Source: Vibrio plantisponsor
GTDB lineage: Bacteria; Pseudomonadota; Gammaproteobacteria; Enterobacterales; Vibrionaceae
NCBI RefSeq assembly: GCF_013041605.1
Contig: NZ_JABEQC010000005.1
Location: 186,001 to 250,000, forward strand
Direction of reading: 5' to 3'
DNA: 64,000 nucleotides
Of the stretch, positions 18,120 to 27,428 are shown piece after piece (within the stretch, counting starts at the first letter, position 1; each line of letters starts with the position of its first letter). The translations under genes were made by a program, and so were the position numbers. Under the pieces are notes generated by a model. It was given only the letters and a program-made list of their open reading frames with translations, was not told the origin of the DNA and did not search any database.

Positions 18120-20897
18120 GTGCACATAAGTCCTAATGATTCAAACCGCTATCGACACTTCACTCTGCCAAACGCGCTGAGGGTGCTGTTGATCCAAGAT
18201 GAAAGTGCGCAAAAATCTGCTGCTGCACTTGCGGTCAACGTAGGACATTTTGATGACCCTATTGATCGCCAAGGTATGGCTCACTATCTAGAGCACATGT
18301 TGTTTTTGGGAACAAAGGCGTACCCGAAAGTTGGCGATTTTCAAAGTTTTATCAGCCAACACGGTGGCAGTAATAACGCTTGGACAGGAACAGAGCACAC
18401 CTGTTATTTCTTCGACGTAACAACCAGCGCTTTCGAAAAAGCGCTTGACCGATTTAGTCAATTTTTTGCCGCGCCTTTATTCAATGAAGAAGCGTTAGAC
18501 AAAGAGCGCCACGCTGTCGATTCAGAGTACAAGTTAAAGCTCAATGACGACTCTCGCCGCTTATATCAGGTACAAAAAGAGACGGTTAACCCACGCCATC
18601 CGTTTGCAAAATTCTCCGTCGGCAATATCGAGACATTAGGTGACAGAGAAGGTAAATCGATCCGCGAAGAAATTATTGCGTTTCATGCCGAGCAGTATTC
18701 GTCGGACATCATGACGCTGACGCTTATGGGTCCACAAAGCCTCGATGAGATGGAACAGTGGGTCAAAGAGAAATTTTCAACCATTGAAAACAAACAGCGA
18801 CGCGGAAAATCAATCAGCGAACCATTTGTCACACCTGAACAAACGGGCATTACTATTCGCGTTGAACCGTTAAAAGAAATTCGTAAGTTGGTAATGAACT
18901 TCCCCATGCCTAACGTGGATGCTCATTATCCTTACAAACCTTTGTCCTACTTTGCACACTTAATCGGCTATGAAGGCGAAGGCAGCTTACTGTTAGCATT
19001 GAAAGACAAAGGCTGGATTACGTCACTTTCAGCGGGTGGTGGTGCCAGTGGCAGCAACTATCGTGAATTCTCTATCAGTTGCACGCTGACATCAAAAGGC
19101 TTGAAAAAGACAGACGAAATCATTCAGGCACTGTTTCAATATATCCGAATGATTGAAGAACAAGGCTTGGAAGAGTGGCGTTACCTTGAGAAACGCGCGG
19201 TATTGGAATCGGCTTTCCGCTTCCAAGAAACAAATCGTCCTATGGATATTGTCAGCCATTTAGTCGTCAATATGCAGCATTACGCCGCTGAAGATACCAT
19301 TTATGGCGACTACCTGATGAGAGGTTACGATGAGGCGTTGCTAAGAAGTTTTCTGCCTTATTTGTCGCCAGAAAATCTTCGGGTAACTGTCATTGCCCAG
19401 GGGCAGCATTACGATAAAGAAGCCAACTGGTACTTTACGCCCTACTCTGTCGAACCTTTTAGCGAAGAACAACAGAACATCTACCGTACGAATGACAAGA
19501 CGTGGCCGTTGACTTTGCCGCCTCAAAACCCGTTTATCTGTTACGACCTTGACCCTAAACCGGTTGTCGATGCGCAGCCACAACCACAGATATTGCAAGA
19601 CTTACCTGGCTTCCGTTTATGGCACATGCAAGATGCGGAATTTCGCGTACCAAAAGGCGTGATTTACATCGCCATCGACAGTCCGCACTCCGTCGCGAAT
19701 GTGCAAAACATTGTCAAAACTCGCCTCTGTGTTGAGATGTTTTTAGATTCGCTGGCGAAAGAAACCTATCAAGCAGAAATTGCCGGTATGGGTTACAACA
19801 TGTATGCCCATCAAGGTGGCGTAACGCTATCCATCTCTGGTTTCAGTCAGAAGCAACCTCAGTTGATGGAAATGATTCTATCTAAATTCGCCGAGCGTAG
19901 TTTCAGCCCTAAACGCTTTGACACCATTAAACAACAAATGCTGCGCAACTGGCGTAATGCGGCACACGACAAACCCATTTCTCAGTTGTTTAGTAATATG
20001 ACGGGGCTATTGCAGCCCAACAATCCGCCGTATCCAGCTTTGCTTGAAGCGTTAGAAACAATAGAAGTTGACGACTTGGCTGAGTTCGTAGATTTAATTC
20101 TTGCCAACTTACATATCGAGATGTTTGTTTACGGTGACTGGCAAACACAAGACGCGCACGATATGGCAGAAGTGCTCAAAGATGCATTAAGAGTAAAAAA
20201 CCAAACTTACGAAGAGTCTCTACGCCCTCTTGTTATGTTGGGTAACAGCGGGACTTTCCAGCGTGAACTGGACTGCAACCAAGATGATTCAGCAGTGGTG
20301 GTTTACTATCAGTGTGAAGATACAGAACCACGCAACATCGCGCTCTATTCGCTGGCGAATCACTTGATGTCAGCCACCTTCTTCCATGAAATTCGTACCA
20401 AACAGCAGTTGGGCTACATGGTTGGGACTGGCAATATGCCAATGAACCGTCATCCGGGTCTGGTACTTTACGTTCAGTCACCGAATGCAGCACCAAGCGA
20501 TCTTATTTTTTCGATTGATGAGTTCCTGAACGCTTTTTATCTGGTTCTGCTTGAACTGAATGATTACGAATGGCATAGCAGTAAACGTGGTTTGTGGAAT
20601 CAAATCGCTACACCCGATCCAACCCTAAGAACACGAGCACAACGCTTATGGGTCGCTATCGGTAATAAAGATTGGAACTTCAATCAACGGGACATCGTAC
20701 TTGAAGAGCTCAAACAACTGAGCAAATCCGATATGATCCGTTTCGTGGTTAATACGCTTAAACCAAGGACTGCCAACCGACTCATTATGCATACGCTTGG
20801 CAATGCTCATCAGGACTGCGAACCGCTCCATTTAGGGCTGGAAATTGGTTCAACGGAAGAGTTCCAGCTCAGACCAAAAGCGTACGATATCGGCTAG
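18120..20897 (+). CDS. Insulinase-family (M16) zinc peptidase, pitrilysin-like
   Basis: This 925-residue M16 metallopeptidase resembles pitrilysin (protease III), which degrades small peptides. I prefer the GTG start at 18120 (MHISPNDSNRYRHF) because CGGAGA sits at the right spacing; a GTG seven codons upstream has no such site. The inverted zinc motif HYLEH is at residues 55-59, with the third ligand E136 (HAVDSEYK). The second, inactive half-domain and the RTKQQLGYMV substrate-binding signature follow. E. coli pitrilysin has a signal peptide; none is evident here, so it may be cytoplasmic. The gene stands alone. Confidence 0.9.
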   Translation: MHISPNDSNRYRHFTLPNALRVLLIQDESAQKSAAALAVNVGHFDDPIDRQGMAHYLEHMLFLGTKAYPKVGDFQSFISQHGGSNNAWTGTEHTCYFFDVTTSAFEKALDRFSQFFAAPLFNEEALDKERHAVDSEYKLKLNDDSRRLYQVQKETVNPRHPFAKFSVGNIETLGDREGKSIREEIIAFHAEQYSSDIMTLTLMGPQSLDEMEQWVKEKFSTIENKQRRGKSISEPFVTPEQTGITIRVEPLKEIRKLVMNFPMPNVDAHYPYKPLSYFAHLIGYEGEGSLLLALKDKGWITSLSAGGGASGSNYREFSISCTLTSKGLKKTDEIIQALFQYIRMIEEQGLEEWRYLEKRAVLESAFRFQETNRPMDIVSHLVVNMQHYAAEDTIYGDYLMRGYDEALLRSFLPYLSPENLRVTVIAQGQHYDKEANWYFTPYSVEPFSEEQQNIYRTNDKTWPLTLPPQNPFICYDLDPKPVVDAQPQPQILQDLPGFRLWHMQDAEFRVPKGVIYIAIDSPHSVANVQNIVKTRLCVEMFLDSLAKETYQAEIAGMGYNMYAHQGGVTLSISGFSQKQPQLMEMILSKFAERSFSPKRFDTIKQQMLRNWRNAAHDKPISQLFSNMTGLLQPNNPPYPALLEALETIEVDDLAEFVDLILANLHIEMFVYGDWQTQDAHDMAEVLKDALRVKNQTYEESLRPLVMLGNSGTFQRELDCNQDDSAVVVYYQCEDTEPRNIALYSLANHLMSATFFHEIRTKQQLGYMVGTGNMPMNRHPGLVLYVQSPNAAPSDLIFSIDEFLNAFYLVLLELNDYEWHSSKRGLWNQIATPDPTLRTRAQRLWVAIGNKDWNFNQRDIVLEELKQLSKSDMIRFVVNTLKPRTANRLIMHTLGNAHQDCEPLHLGLEIGSTEEFQLRPKAYDIG

Positions 20898-20904
20898 ATT
20901 TCAA

Positions 20905-20936
20905 TGAAAAAAGGAGTTGCGAAATACAACTCCTTA
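20905..20936 (-). terminator. Terminator between insulinase gene and yecM
   Basis: AAGGAGTTG / CAACTCCTT stem with a seven-base loop. On the minus strand it is followed by six T, so it mainly ends yecM; it may act weakly for the plus-strand gene as well. Confidence 0.8.
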
Positions 20937-20963
20937 CTTTGACTTAATGTGATTTAGGCGAAG

Positions 20964-21557
20964 TTACTGTTCTGATTCAACAATGTTTTTTAATGAATGG
21001 GGATGCAACTTAATACACACGCCCTGCCACTTGAACGCCACAGTCGGGTTATTCAATCGCTCACCTTCGCCCTTGGGACTGGATAGCTTCACTTTGACAC
21101 CTTTGTCTGCAAGATTGTCCCAGTTCAACGCAAGATCAGGAAACACCTGTTTCAAATGCGCCAGATAGTCATCGGCGGTTTGCGCTTCTGATGGCACTAC
21201 AAATTCTACATGTTCCCAACTTTGCTCAGGATAAATTTTACCTTCTGCAGGATAAGGCAGTTCCAAACACTCAATTTTCCAAGCGTTCGCGACCAAAGGC
21301 TCGTTAAACGCGATAACAATAATCGGACGACCGTTAATCTGTGTTTGCGAAATCACTTCACCTTCTTGAGCCCAAGCTTGATGCGCCAATTTTGCCAACT
21401 CCAACTCGTTAATCCGCATGGCAATATGATCAAGTTGATAGACCGATAAATCTATCTGCAATACAGCCGTTAGTTGCTGTATTTTTTCGATAAAATTTTC
21501 TAAGTTTTGTTTCATCTGATTAGGATGAAGACCTGCATCTAGCAATGGCTGAAGCAT
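20964..21557 (-). CDS. yecM: YecM-family VOC-like protein
   Basis: This 197-residue protein is of the YecM family, whose fold is related to the vicinal-oxygen-chelate metalloenzymes; its reaction is unknown. Motifs shared with E. coli YecM as I recall it include DHIAMRIN, INGRPI, LELPYPAEGKIYPEQSWEHVEFV, SSPKGEGERLNNPT and a C-terminal IKLHPHSLKNIVESEQ. The DH, E and H residues are candidate metal ligands. An internal ATG at codon 15 (MKQNLENF) is an alternative start; neither has a strong ribosome site. It lies divergent to argS, and yecM also neighbours argS in E. coli. Confidence 0.85.
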   Translation of the reverse strand: MLQPLLDAGLHPNQMKQNLENFIEKIQQLTAVLQIDLSVYQLDHIAMRINELELAKLAHQAWAQEGEVISQTQINGRPIIVIAFNEPLVANAWKIECLELPYPAEGKIYPEQSWEHVEFVVPSEAQTADDYLAHLKQVFPDLALNWDNLADKGVKVKLSSPKGEGERLNNPTVAFKWQGVCIKLHPHSLKNIVESEQ

Positions 21558-21781
21558 TTTACGCGTCCAAAATAATGATTTTTCACCGATACTATCAAAA
21601 GCGCGCGGAAAAGTAGTAAATTTCCCAATTTCTTCCCTATAAGCGCGCTAATAAAATTGCTATTATGTGCGCCAATTTATGAACTAGATCAAGATATGCA
21701 TTCACTACTGTTTGGTATTTGTTAACCTTTTAGTGATTTTTATGCATACGCAACCAATTCCCAGAATTGAAGGACACCCGA

Positions 21782-23515
21782 GTGAATATTCAAGCACTGA
21801 TTAATGACAAAGTATCTCAGGCTCTTGAAGCCGCTGGCGCACCAGCAGGAAGCCCTGCTGCCGTTCGCCAATCTGCAAAGGCACAGTTTGGCGATTACCA
21901 AGCCAACGGAGTAATGGGCGTTGCTAAACAGTTAGGTACAAATCCGCGAGAATTCGCACAAAAAGTCTTGGATGTTCTCGATCTCGACGGTATCGCAAGC
22001 AAAACCGAAATTGCTGGCCCTGGTTTCATCAACATTTTCCTAAGCGAAGAGTTCCTAGCAGCACAAGCTGAAGCGGCACTCGCTGATGAGCGTCTAGGTG
22101 TGGCTGTTGAAGCACAACAAACTATCGTTGCAGACTACTCAGCGCCAAACGTTGCAAAAGAAATGCACGTAGGTCACCTACGTTCAACCATCATTGGTGA
22201 TGCTGTCGTTCGTACTCTTGAATTCTTAGGTCATAAAGTTATCCGTGCTAACCACATCGGTGACTGGGGTACTCAGTTCGGTATGCTTATCGCAAACCTT
22301 GAGCGTATCCAACAGGAATCGGGTGAAGTATCAATGGAGCTTTCTGACCTAGAAGGTTTCTACCGCGAATCGAAAAAGCTTTACGATGAAGATGAAGAGT
22401 TTGCAGTAAAAGCACGTGGCTACGTTGTAAAACTTCAAGGTGGCGACCAGTTCTGTCTAGATATGTGGAAGAAACTGGTTGACGTAACTATGGTTCAAAA
22501 CCAGCGTAATTACGATCGTCTAAACGTGTCTCTTACTCGTAACGATGTTATGGGCGAAAGTATGTACAACGACATGCTGCCAACTATCGTTGCTGACCTG
22601 AAAGAAAAAGGTTTGGCACAAGAAGACGACGGTGCTCAAGTTGTGTTCCTAGACGAATACAAAAACAAAGATGGTGAGCCAATGGGCGTTATCATCCAAA
22701 AGCGCGACGGTGGTTTCCTTTACACCACAACAGATATCGCATGTGCTAAGTACCGTTATGAAACGCTAGGTGCTGACCGTGTGTTGTACTTTATCGATTC
22801 ACGTCAACATCAACACTTGATGCAAGCTTGGACGATTGTTCGCAAAGCAGGTTACATCCCTGAAGAAGTGTCTTTAGAGCACCACGCATTCGGCATGATG
22901 CTAGGTAAAGATGGTCGTCCATTCAAAACTCGCGCAGGCGGTACTGTTCGTCTTGCTGATCTTCTTGATGAAGCAGAAGAGCGTGCAGCAACGTTGATCG
23001 AATCTAAAAACCCTGAGCTATCAAGCGAAGAGAAAGCAGAGATTGCAACTACTGTAGCAATGGCGGCCGTGAAGTATGCAGACCTGTCTAAACACCGTAC
23101 AACTGACTATGTGTTTGACTGGGACAACATGCTAGCGTTTGAAGGCAATACTGCACCGTACATGCAGTACGCTTACACTCGCGTTGCTTCTATCTTTGCT
23201 AAAGCTGGTTTGTCGATGGATGAACTGAGCGGTGACATCAAAGTTACAGAAGAGAAAGAAAAAGCATTGATCGCCAAACTGCTTCAATTTGAAGAAGCAG
23301 TACAAGCAGTTGCTCGTGAAGGTCAGCCTCACATCATGTGTAGCTACCTGTTCGAGCTTGCTGGTCAGTTCTCTAGCTTCTACGAGGCTTGCCCAATCCT
23401 AGTTGCTGAAGATGAACAAGTAAAACAAAGCCGTTTGAAACTGGCTGCGTTAACTGCGAAAACCATTAAACAAGGTTTGTCACTGCTAGGTATCAATACT
23501 CTAGAACGCATGTAA
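21782..23515 (+). CDS. argS: Arginyl-tRNA synthetase
   Basis: This 577-residue class I aminoacyl-tRNA synthetase charges tRNA-Arg. The HIGH-type motif is HVGH at residues 129-132; the KMSK site is degenerate ([13 protein letters not shown]), as is usual for ArgRS. The N-terminal Add1 domain and the C-terminal anticodon-binding DALR domain (from about 455) are present. The start is GTG at 21782 ([11 protein letters not shown]) with AAGGA eight bases before; an in-frame TTG five codons upstream overlaps that ribosome site. Confidence 0.97.
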   Translation: MNIQALINDKVSQALEAAGAPAGSPAAVRQSAKAQFGDYQANGVMGVAKQLGTNPREFAQKVLDVLDLDGIASKTEIAGPGFINIFLSEEFLAAQAEAALADERLGVAVEAQQTIVADYSAPNVAKEMHVGHLRSTIIGDAVVRTLEFLGHKVIRANHIGDWGTQFGMLIANLERIQQESGEVSMELSDLEGFYRESKKLYDEDEEFAVKARGYVVKLQGGDQFCLDMWKKLVDVTMVQNQRNYDRLNVSLTRNDVMGESMYNDMLPTIVADLKEKGLAQEDDGAQVVFLDEYKNKDGEPMGVIIQKRDGGFLYTTTDIACAKYRYETLGADRVLYFIDSRQHQHLMQAWTIVRKAGYIPEEVSLEHHAFGMMLGKDGRPFKTRAGGTVRLADLLDEAEERAATLIESKNPELSSEEKAEIATTVAMAAVKYADLSKHRTTDYVFDWDNMLAFEGNTAPYMQYAYTRVASIFAKAGLSMDELSGDIKVTEEKEKALIAKLLQFEEAVQAVAREGQPHIMCSYLFELAGQFSSFYEACPILVAEDEQVKQSRLKLAALTAKTIKQGLSLLGINTLERM

Positions 23516-23541
23516 TACAGCAAGTTAATGCAAGCAAATTG

Positions 23542-23573
23542 AAAAAGGTTGGCGACATGCCAACCTTTTTTTG
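23542..23573 (+). terminator. Intrinsic terminator after argS
   Basis: AAAGGTTGGC-GACA-TGCCAACCTTT stem followed by a run of T. Confidence 0.9.
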
Positions 23574-23717
23574 TTTACGCTCCCCTGAGTGCGCAAGCGA
23601 CTCACGCACCAAGACGGTTAAAATCTATTTGTTGCTGCTGATTCTCTGCGCAATCTTCTGTTCTTCTCATTGCTGGCATTGGTATAATCGAGGCAGTTTT
23701 TATCATGGATGTCCAAT

Positions 23718-24146
23718 ATGAGTTTTCACCTTCACCCACAACTTGCTAAAGATACCGATGTGATTGGCCATTTCCCGCTCTGTGTTGCTCTACTCCATAA
23801 AGACGACGCTGTGCCATGGGTTATCTTGGTACCTAAAAAAGCGAATCTAAAAGAACTGCACCACTTACCAATGAAAGAGCAGCAACAGTTTCTTGTTGAA
23901 TCTCAAGCAGTAAACCAAGCGTTAGAAGCACTGTTTCAACCAACAAAATTGAATCTCGGCGCATTAGGTAACATGGTTCCCCAACTGCATATCCATCACA
24001 TTGCTCGTTTTGAAGATGACGTTGCTTGGCCTGGACCAATCTGGGGAAATACCAAAGGCATTTTTCGAGATGAAGAACTGCAAGAAGAGATGTTAGTGAA
24101 ACTACGTAGCTTACTGTCAATGAGCAAAATTTTTGTCACCGCTTAA
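23718..24146 (+). CDS. HIT-domain protein with variant active-site motif
   Basis: This 142-residue histidine-triad superfamily protein probably acts on nucleotide-phosphate bonds, but its substrate is unknown. The triad region reads PQLHIHHIARFED: compared with the usual H-x-H-x-H-x-x the first histidine is glutamine, while the catalytic central histidine is kept. I choose the ATG at 23718 (MSFHLHPQLAKD), preceded by GGATG; an ATG three codons upstream is possible. An extended -10 box (TGGTATAAT, TATAAT at 23683-23688) lies just upstream, so it likely has its own promoter after the argS terminator. Confidence 0.82.
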   Translation: MSFHLHPQLAKDTDVIGHFPLCVALLHKDDAVPWVILVPKKANLKELHHLPMKEQQQFLVESQAVNQALEALFQPTKLNLGALGNMVPQLHIHHIARFEDDVAWPGPIWGNTKGIFRDEELQEEMLVKLRSLLSMSKIFVTA

Positions 24147-24182
24147 GAGCGTTTTTGCCGACTGGTTCTGGATACATAAAAA

Positions 24183-24209
24183 GAGAAAGCCGCTTAATGC
24201 GGCTTTTTC
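24183..24209. terminator. Bidirectional terminator, HIT gene / feoC
   Basis: AAAGCCGC-TTAAT-GCGGCTTT stem with T-rich flank on the plus side and A-rich flank before it, placed between convergent genes. Confidence 0.85.
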
Positions 24210-24249
24210 TTTATTTCAATGACATCTTATTTCAATGACATCATTTTCA

Positions 24250-24480
24250 CTACATCGTGACCGTGACTGACAGGCTATCTTGCTTGTTGATGACATAGCG
24301 AACTCGCGTCACATACTGAGCAGCATTGGTATCAATCAGGCGAGAAATAACACCTTTCTTAATCCAAATAGCGAGCATGGCATCAACACCATCTTCACTG
24401 ACTGAAAATCGTTTCGCCAGTTCCTTACGTGTAATACTCCCCTGCTCCTCAATCGCCTGTTTCAGTTCGGTCAAAATCAT
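24250..24480 (-). CDS. feoC: FeoC, small winged-helix partner of FeoB
   Basis: This 76-residue protein has a winged-helix layout (LTELKQAIEEQGSITRKELAKRFSVSEDGVDAML...). In V. cholerae FeoC binds the N-terminal domain of FeoB and is needed for ferrous iron uptake. It contains no cysteine at all, unlike the Klebsiella/E. coli type with four cysteines for an iron-sulfur cluster. Its ATG overlaps the feoB stop by four bases. It is the last gene of feoABC and ends at the bidirectional terminator. Confidence 0.92.
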   Translation of the reverse strand: MILTELKQAIEEQGSITRKELAKRFSVSEDGVDAMLAIWIKKGVISRLIDTNAAQYVTRVRYVINKQDSLSVTVTM

Positions 24481-26750
24481 GCCACTTGAACCTCAAGAAC
24501 TTGCTGTTTGCGTCCAGCTCTCTTAAGCATTTGGAACACGGTGTAGTAGACGGCAACAATAGCCACTATCCAACTGATACTTGATAGAGGATGACTCGCA
24601 AGGTTTGCCGCTTGATAGAATATCGCCGCACAGCCATACGCTAAACCCATCGTCCATGCGGCAATAAAGTAAGAGTACTTTTTACCAAATTCGCGAACGT
24701 ATGCACCCATAGCCGCTACACAAGGCGTGTAGAGAAGAATCATAATCAAGTAAGCAAATGCTGCGCTGCCGCTTTCGAAATGTGAGTTCAAGTTACCGAA
24801 GATTGAAGAATCCACCTCTTGCTCTTGTGCAACGGCTTCGTTATCAGAAAGGTCACCCACCTCAATACCCAATGGGTCAGAGAAACTCAATCCCATTAGG
24901 TTTTCAGGCACTGACATTACCGCTTCTTCTAAACTCGCCATTAAATCGAACTCGGCACCTTCTTCATCACCCGCGGTGGTGTAAAGATTGTTCAGCGTAC
25001 CCACAACCGCTTCTTTAGCGAATATCCCCGTAATGATACCGACAGTAGCTGGCCAGTTATCTTGGTTCACACCAATCGGTGCAAATACCGGAGTCACAAC
25101 CTGAGCAGCCTTCGATAACACTGAGGCTTCACTGTCTTGGTTACCAAAAGAACCATCGGTTCCTACAGAATTCAAGAAGCTTAAAATCGCCACCACCAAA
25201 ACAATAGTTTTACCTGCACCAAGCACGAAGCGATTAAGCTTTTGCCACGTTTTAATCAGTACGTTTTGCAGTGTTGGAAGCTCATAGTCAGGCATTTCCA
25301 TCACTAAGCTGTCGCTTGAGCCAGGATACAACGTCTTCTTGAGAACCCAACCAGTAAACACCGCTGCAACAATACCGAGTAGATAAAGCGCAAATACAAT
25401 GTTTTGACCACTTTGTGGGAAGAATGCAGCGGCAAAGAGCGCATACACAGGTAAGCGCGCGCCACACGACATAAACGGAGCCATAGACGCAGCTAACTTA
25501 CGTTCACGTTCTTGGTCTAAAGTACGAGTCGCCATAATAGCAGGCACGTTACAGCCGAAACCGAGTACCAAAGGTACAAACGCTTTGCCCGGCAGACCGA
25601 TTTTTTGCATCACCTTATCAAGTACGAATGCTGCACGTGACATATAGCCTGAACTTTCTAATACAGCTAAGAACAGATACAAACAGGCAATAACAGGGAT
25701 AAAGGTAGCAACGGTTTGGATACCGCCACCAATACCATCCACCAGAACCGTCACCAACCAAACTGGCAGATGGTCATCAAGCAGAAAATGGCCGCCATCA
25801 ACCAGCAGTGCTCCAACACCAATATCAAAGAAGTCGATAAACGCACTACCAATGTTGATAGAGAACATAAACATCAGATACATCACAGCGAAGAAGAATG
25901 GAACGCCTATCCATTTGTTTAAAATGATTTTATCGGCTTTCTCGGTAAAGCTGTGGCTCAACTTACCTTCACTACAGCGAATTTGTTTACACTGTTCATG
26001 GAGATAAGTGTACTTGGTATCTGCCACATGTAAGTCTATGTCCAGCCCGCACTCTTTCTGCTGCTTATAGACCTCTGCGCGGTCAGCTTCAGGCAAGCCG
26101 TTAATGACCATTAAATCGTTTTCAAGAGCACGAATAGCTAAAGCACGTGCAGCAACATCTTGTTCTTTAAACAATGGTATAAGTTGCTGAATTGACGCTT
26201 CAAAATTTTCGCCATAATTGAGCTCAATATCTTTAAGAGCGATACCTTGAATAAGTTGTTTATGCAGTTTCTCTTTGAAACGACGAACTTGCTCTCTGTT
26301 ATTGGCAGAAAGGGTAAATACAGGGCAACCCAACATTTCGGCGAGCAATTTGGTATCAATACGTTGACGCTCGCGTTTGAGTGCATCCATCTTATTCAGA
26401 ACCACAACCATCGGTCTGCCAAGTTCACGCAGCTGTAATGTCATATATAGACTGCGTTCTAAGCTAGTTACATCTACAACGTTAATAATCAGATCCGCTG
26501 GATGAGTTAATACTGCTCTAGAAGCAATCGACTCATCAATACTATTGCTATCGTTACCACTGTCTAAAGCGTAAATACCCGGCAAGTCCGTAAGTCTAAA
26601 GACATCACCTGAGTGGGAGTAACGACCGGTCTTCTTCTCAACGGTGACACCCGCCCAGTTTCCCACCTGCTGTTTTGCACCGGTTAGACCATTAAACAGA
26701 GTTGTTTTACCGCTATTAGGGTTACCGACCGTAAGCACTTGATATTGCAT
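24477..26750 (-). CDS. feoB: FeoB, ferrous iron transporter
   Basis: This 757-residue inner-membrane Fe(II) transporter has an N-terminal G-protein domain (G1 GNPNSGKTT at residues 9-17, G3 DLPGIYAL, G4 NKMD), a helical regulatory spacer and the membrane domain with the two Gate motifs (LGFGCNVPAIMATRTLDQ, and LLYTPCVAAMGAYVREFG). Full-length. Its start overlaps the feoA stop by one base (TAATG). Confidence 0.98.
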   Translation of the reverse strand: MQYQVLTVGNPNSGKTTLFNGLTGAKQQVGNWAGVTVEKKTGRYSHSGDVFRLTDLPGIYALDSGNDSNSIDESIASRAVLTHPADLIINVVDVTSLERSLYMTLQLRELGRPMVVVLNKMDALKRERQRIDTKLLAEMLGCPVFTLSANNREQVRRFKEKLHKQLIQGIALKDIELNYGENFEASIQQLIPLFKEQDVAARALAIRALENDLMVINGLPEADRAEVYKQQKECGLDIDLHVADTKYTYLHEQCKQIRCSEGKLSHSFTEKADKIILNKWIGVPFFFAVMYLMFMFSINIGSAFIDFFDIGVGALLVDGGHFLLDDHLPVWLVTVLVDGIGGGIQTVATFIPVIACLYLFLAVLESSGYMSRAAFVLDKVMQKIGLPGKAFVPLVLGFGCNVPAIMATRTLDQERERKLAASMAPFMSCGARLPVYALFAAAFFPQSGQNIVFALYLLGIVAAVFTGWVLKKTLYPGSSDSLVMEMPDYELPTLQNVLIKTWQKLNRFVLGAGKTIVLVVAILSFLNSVGTDGSFGNQDSEASVLSKAAQVVTPVFAPIGVNQDNWPATVGIITGIFAKEAVVGTLNNLYTTAGDEEGAEFDLMASLEEAVMSVPENLMGLSFSDPLGIEVGDLSDNEAVAQEQEVDSSIFGNLNSHFESGSAAFAYLIMILLYTPCVAAMGAYVREFGKKYSYFIAAWTMGLAYGCAAIFYQAANLASHPLSSISWIVAIVAVYYTVFQMLKRAGRKQQVLEVQVA

Positions 26751-26977
26751 TATGCTTTCTCCACTTCAATAGACGATGCAATGCTCTCTCGCACTGCCAA
26801 CGATATGCCTCTTACTTCAACCTGTATCGGGTCGCCCATAGGAGCTCTACGAATTAGCGTCACTTCTGTATTTGGTAATAACCCCATTACCATAAGCTTT
26901 TTCCTAACCTCATTAGACAGCCCGTTCAATGTTAGAACAGTGCCTCGGTCGCCATCATTTAAGTCAGATAGTTTCAT
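26750..26977 (-). CDS. feoA: FeoA, SH3-like accessory protein of the Feo system
   Basis: This small cytoplasmic SH3-fold protein (75 aa) forms a complex with FeoB and FeoC. I start at ATG 26977 (MKLSDLNDGDRGTV); a longer reading would use a TTG codon. The ribosome site is weak (GGCGA). Typical features are LRKK-type VRKKLMVMGLLPNTEV and the LAVRESIA end. A Fur-box-like sequence lies about 25-45 bp upstream, fitting iron repression. Confidence 0.94.
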   Translation of the reverse strand: MKLSDLNDGDRGTVLTLNGLSNEVRKKLMVMGLLPNTEVTLIRRAPMGDPIQVEVRGISLAVRESIASSIEVEKA

Positions 26978-27002
26978 AATGCATTTCGCCAATCGTAGTG
27001 TT

Positions 27003-27021
27003 AATGAGAAACATTTTTATT
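27003..27021 (-). promoter_or_regulatory. Putative Fur box upstream of feoABC
   Basis: AATGAGAAACATTTTTATT compared with AATGANAATNATTNTCATT matches 14 of the 16 defined positions. Fur control of feo is established in enteric bacteria; the site itself is my inference. Confidence 0.5.
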
Positions 27022-27237
27022 TGATATACGAATCATACGCCCCATCAACCCAACAAATATTGCGTGAAATCAAACATTGCTAAAATGACAACTCTTACTC
27101 AATGACTTCTTCATCTCGTCAAAAACGTCAAATTCAAAACGTAGATTTAAGTATTAAAACTCGCTGACTTTTCTTACCTTTCGTAAAACAGGAAAATAAA
27201 ACATTTAAAAACAACAATTTAAACGATAATCACTTTG

Positions 27238-27276
27238 TTGTCGTTTTTCTTATAGAAAATTGTCGTTAATTTTATA
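27238..27276 (+). promoter_or_regulatory. Paired direct repeats, candidate TfoS operator for tfoR
   Basis: Two 17-bp copies, 27238-27254 and 27260-27276, match at 14 of 17 positions (shared core TTGTCGTT, then T and TTATA). Start-to-start distance is 22 bp, two helical turns, as for AraC-type regulators. The downstream copy reaches the -35 region of a -10 box TATAGT at 27298-27303. A related inverted half-site (TTATCGTTT on the minus strand) lies at about 27221-27229. Confidence 0.55.
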
Positions 27277-27310
27277 AGGGTATAAATACGGTTTGATTAT
27301 AGTCACCCAC

Positions 27311-27428
27311 GTCTTCACACATTCTCGAAGACATTTATTCCAGAAGTGATGCTATGTCACTCCGGCAGCAAGCGAAGGTGTCTTTGGCACCCGTGGTATA
27401 GTCCCCCGGCTATACCACGGTTTTTTTT
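27311..27428 (+). ncRNA. tfoR: TfoR, chitin-induced small RNA activating tfoX translation
   Basis: In V. cholerae TfoR is a roughly 100-nt Hfq-dependent RNA that pairs with the tfoX leader and turns on natural competence. It is encoded between feoA and the gene cluster containing tfoS, the position found here. The sequence shows four successive hairpins: GTCTTC/GAAGAC (27311-27332), AGTGA/TCACT (27345-27361), GGTGTC/GGCACC (27377-27391), and a strong terminator stem CGTGGTATAG/CTATACCACG (27392-27419) followed by eight T (27421-27428). No reading frame competes. The 5' end is estimated from the TATAGT -10 box and could be some bases off. The call rests on synteny and structure; I could not compare the sequence itself. 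Confidence 0.75.

Larger units (their letters stand above)
26978..27310. other. Divergent control region between feoABC and tfoR
   Basis: This 333-bp AT-rich region holds the Fur-like site near feoA and, at the other end, the direct repeats and -10 box of the tfoR promoter. No open reading frame in it is convincing. Confidence 0.6.

Noticed and set aside
26739..27083. 114-codon plus-strand frame over feoA
   Set aside because: Antisense to feoA and running into the Fur-box region; no start signal and no recognisable domain.
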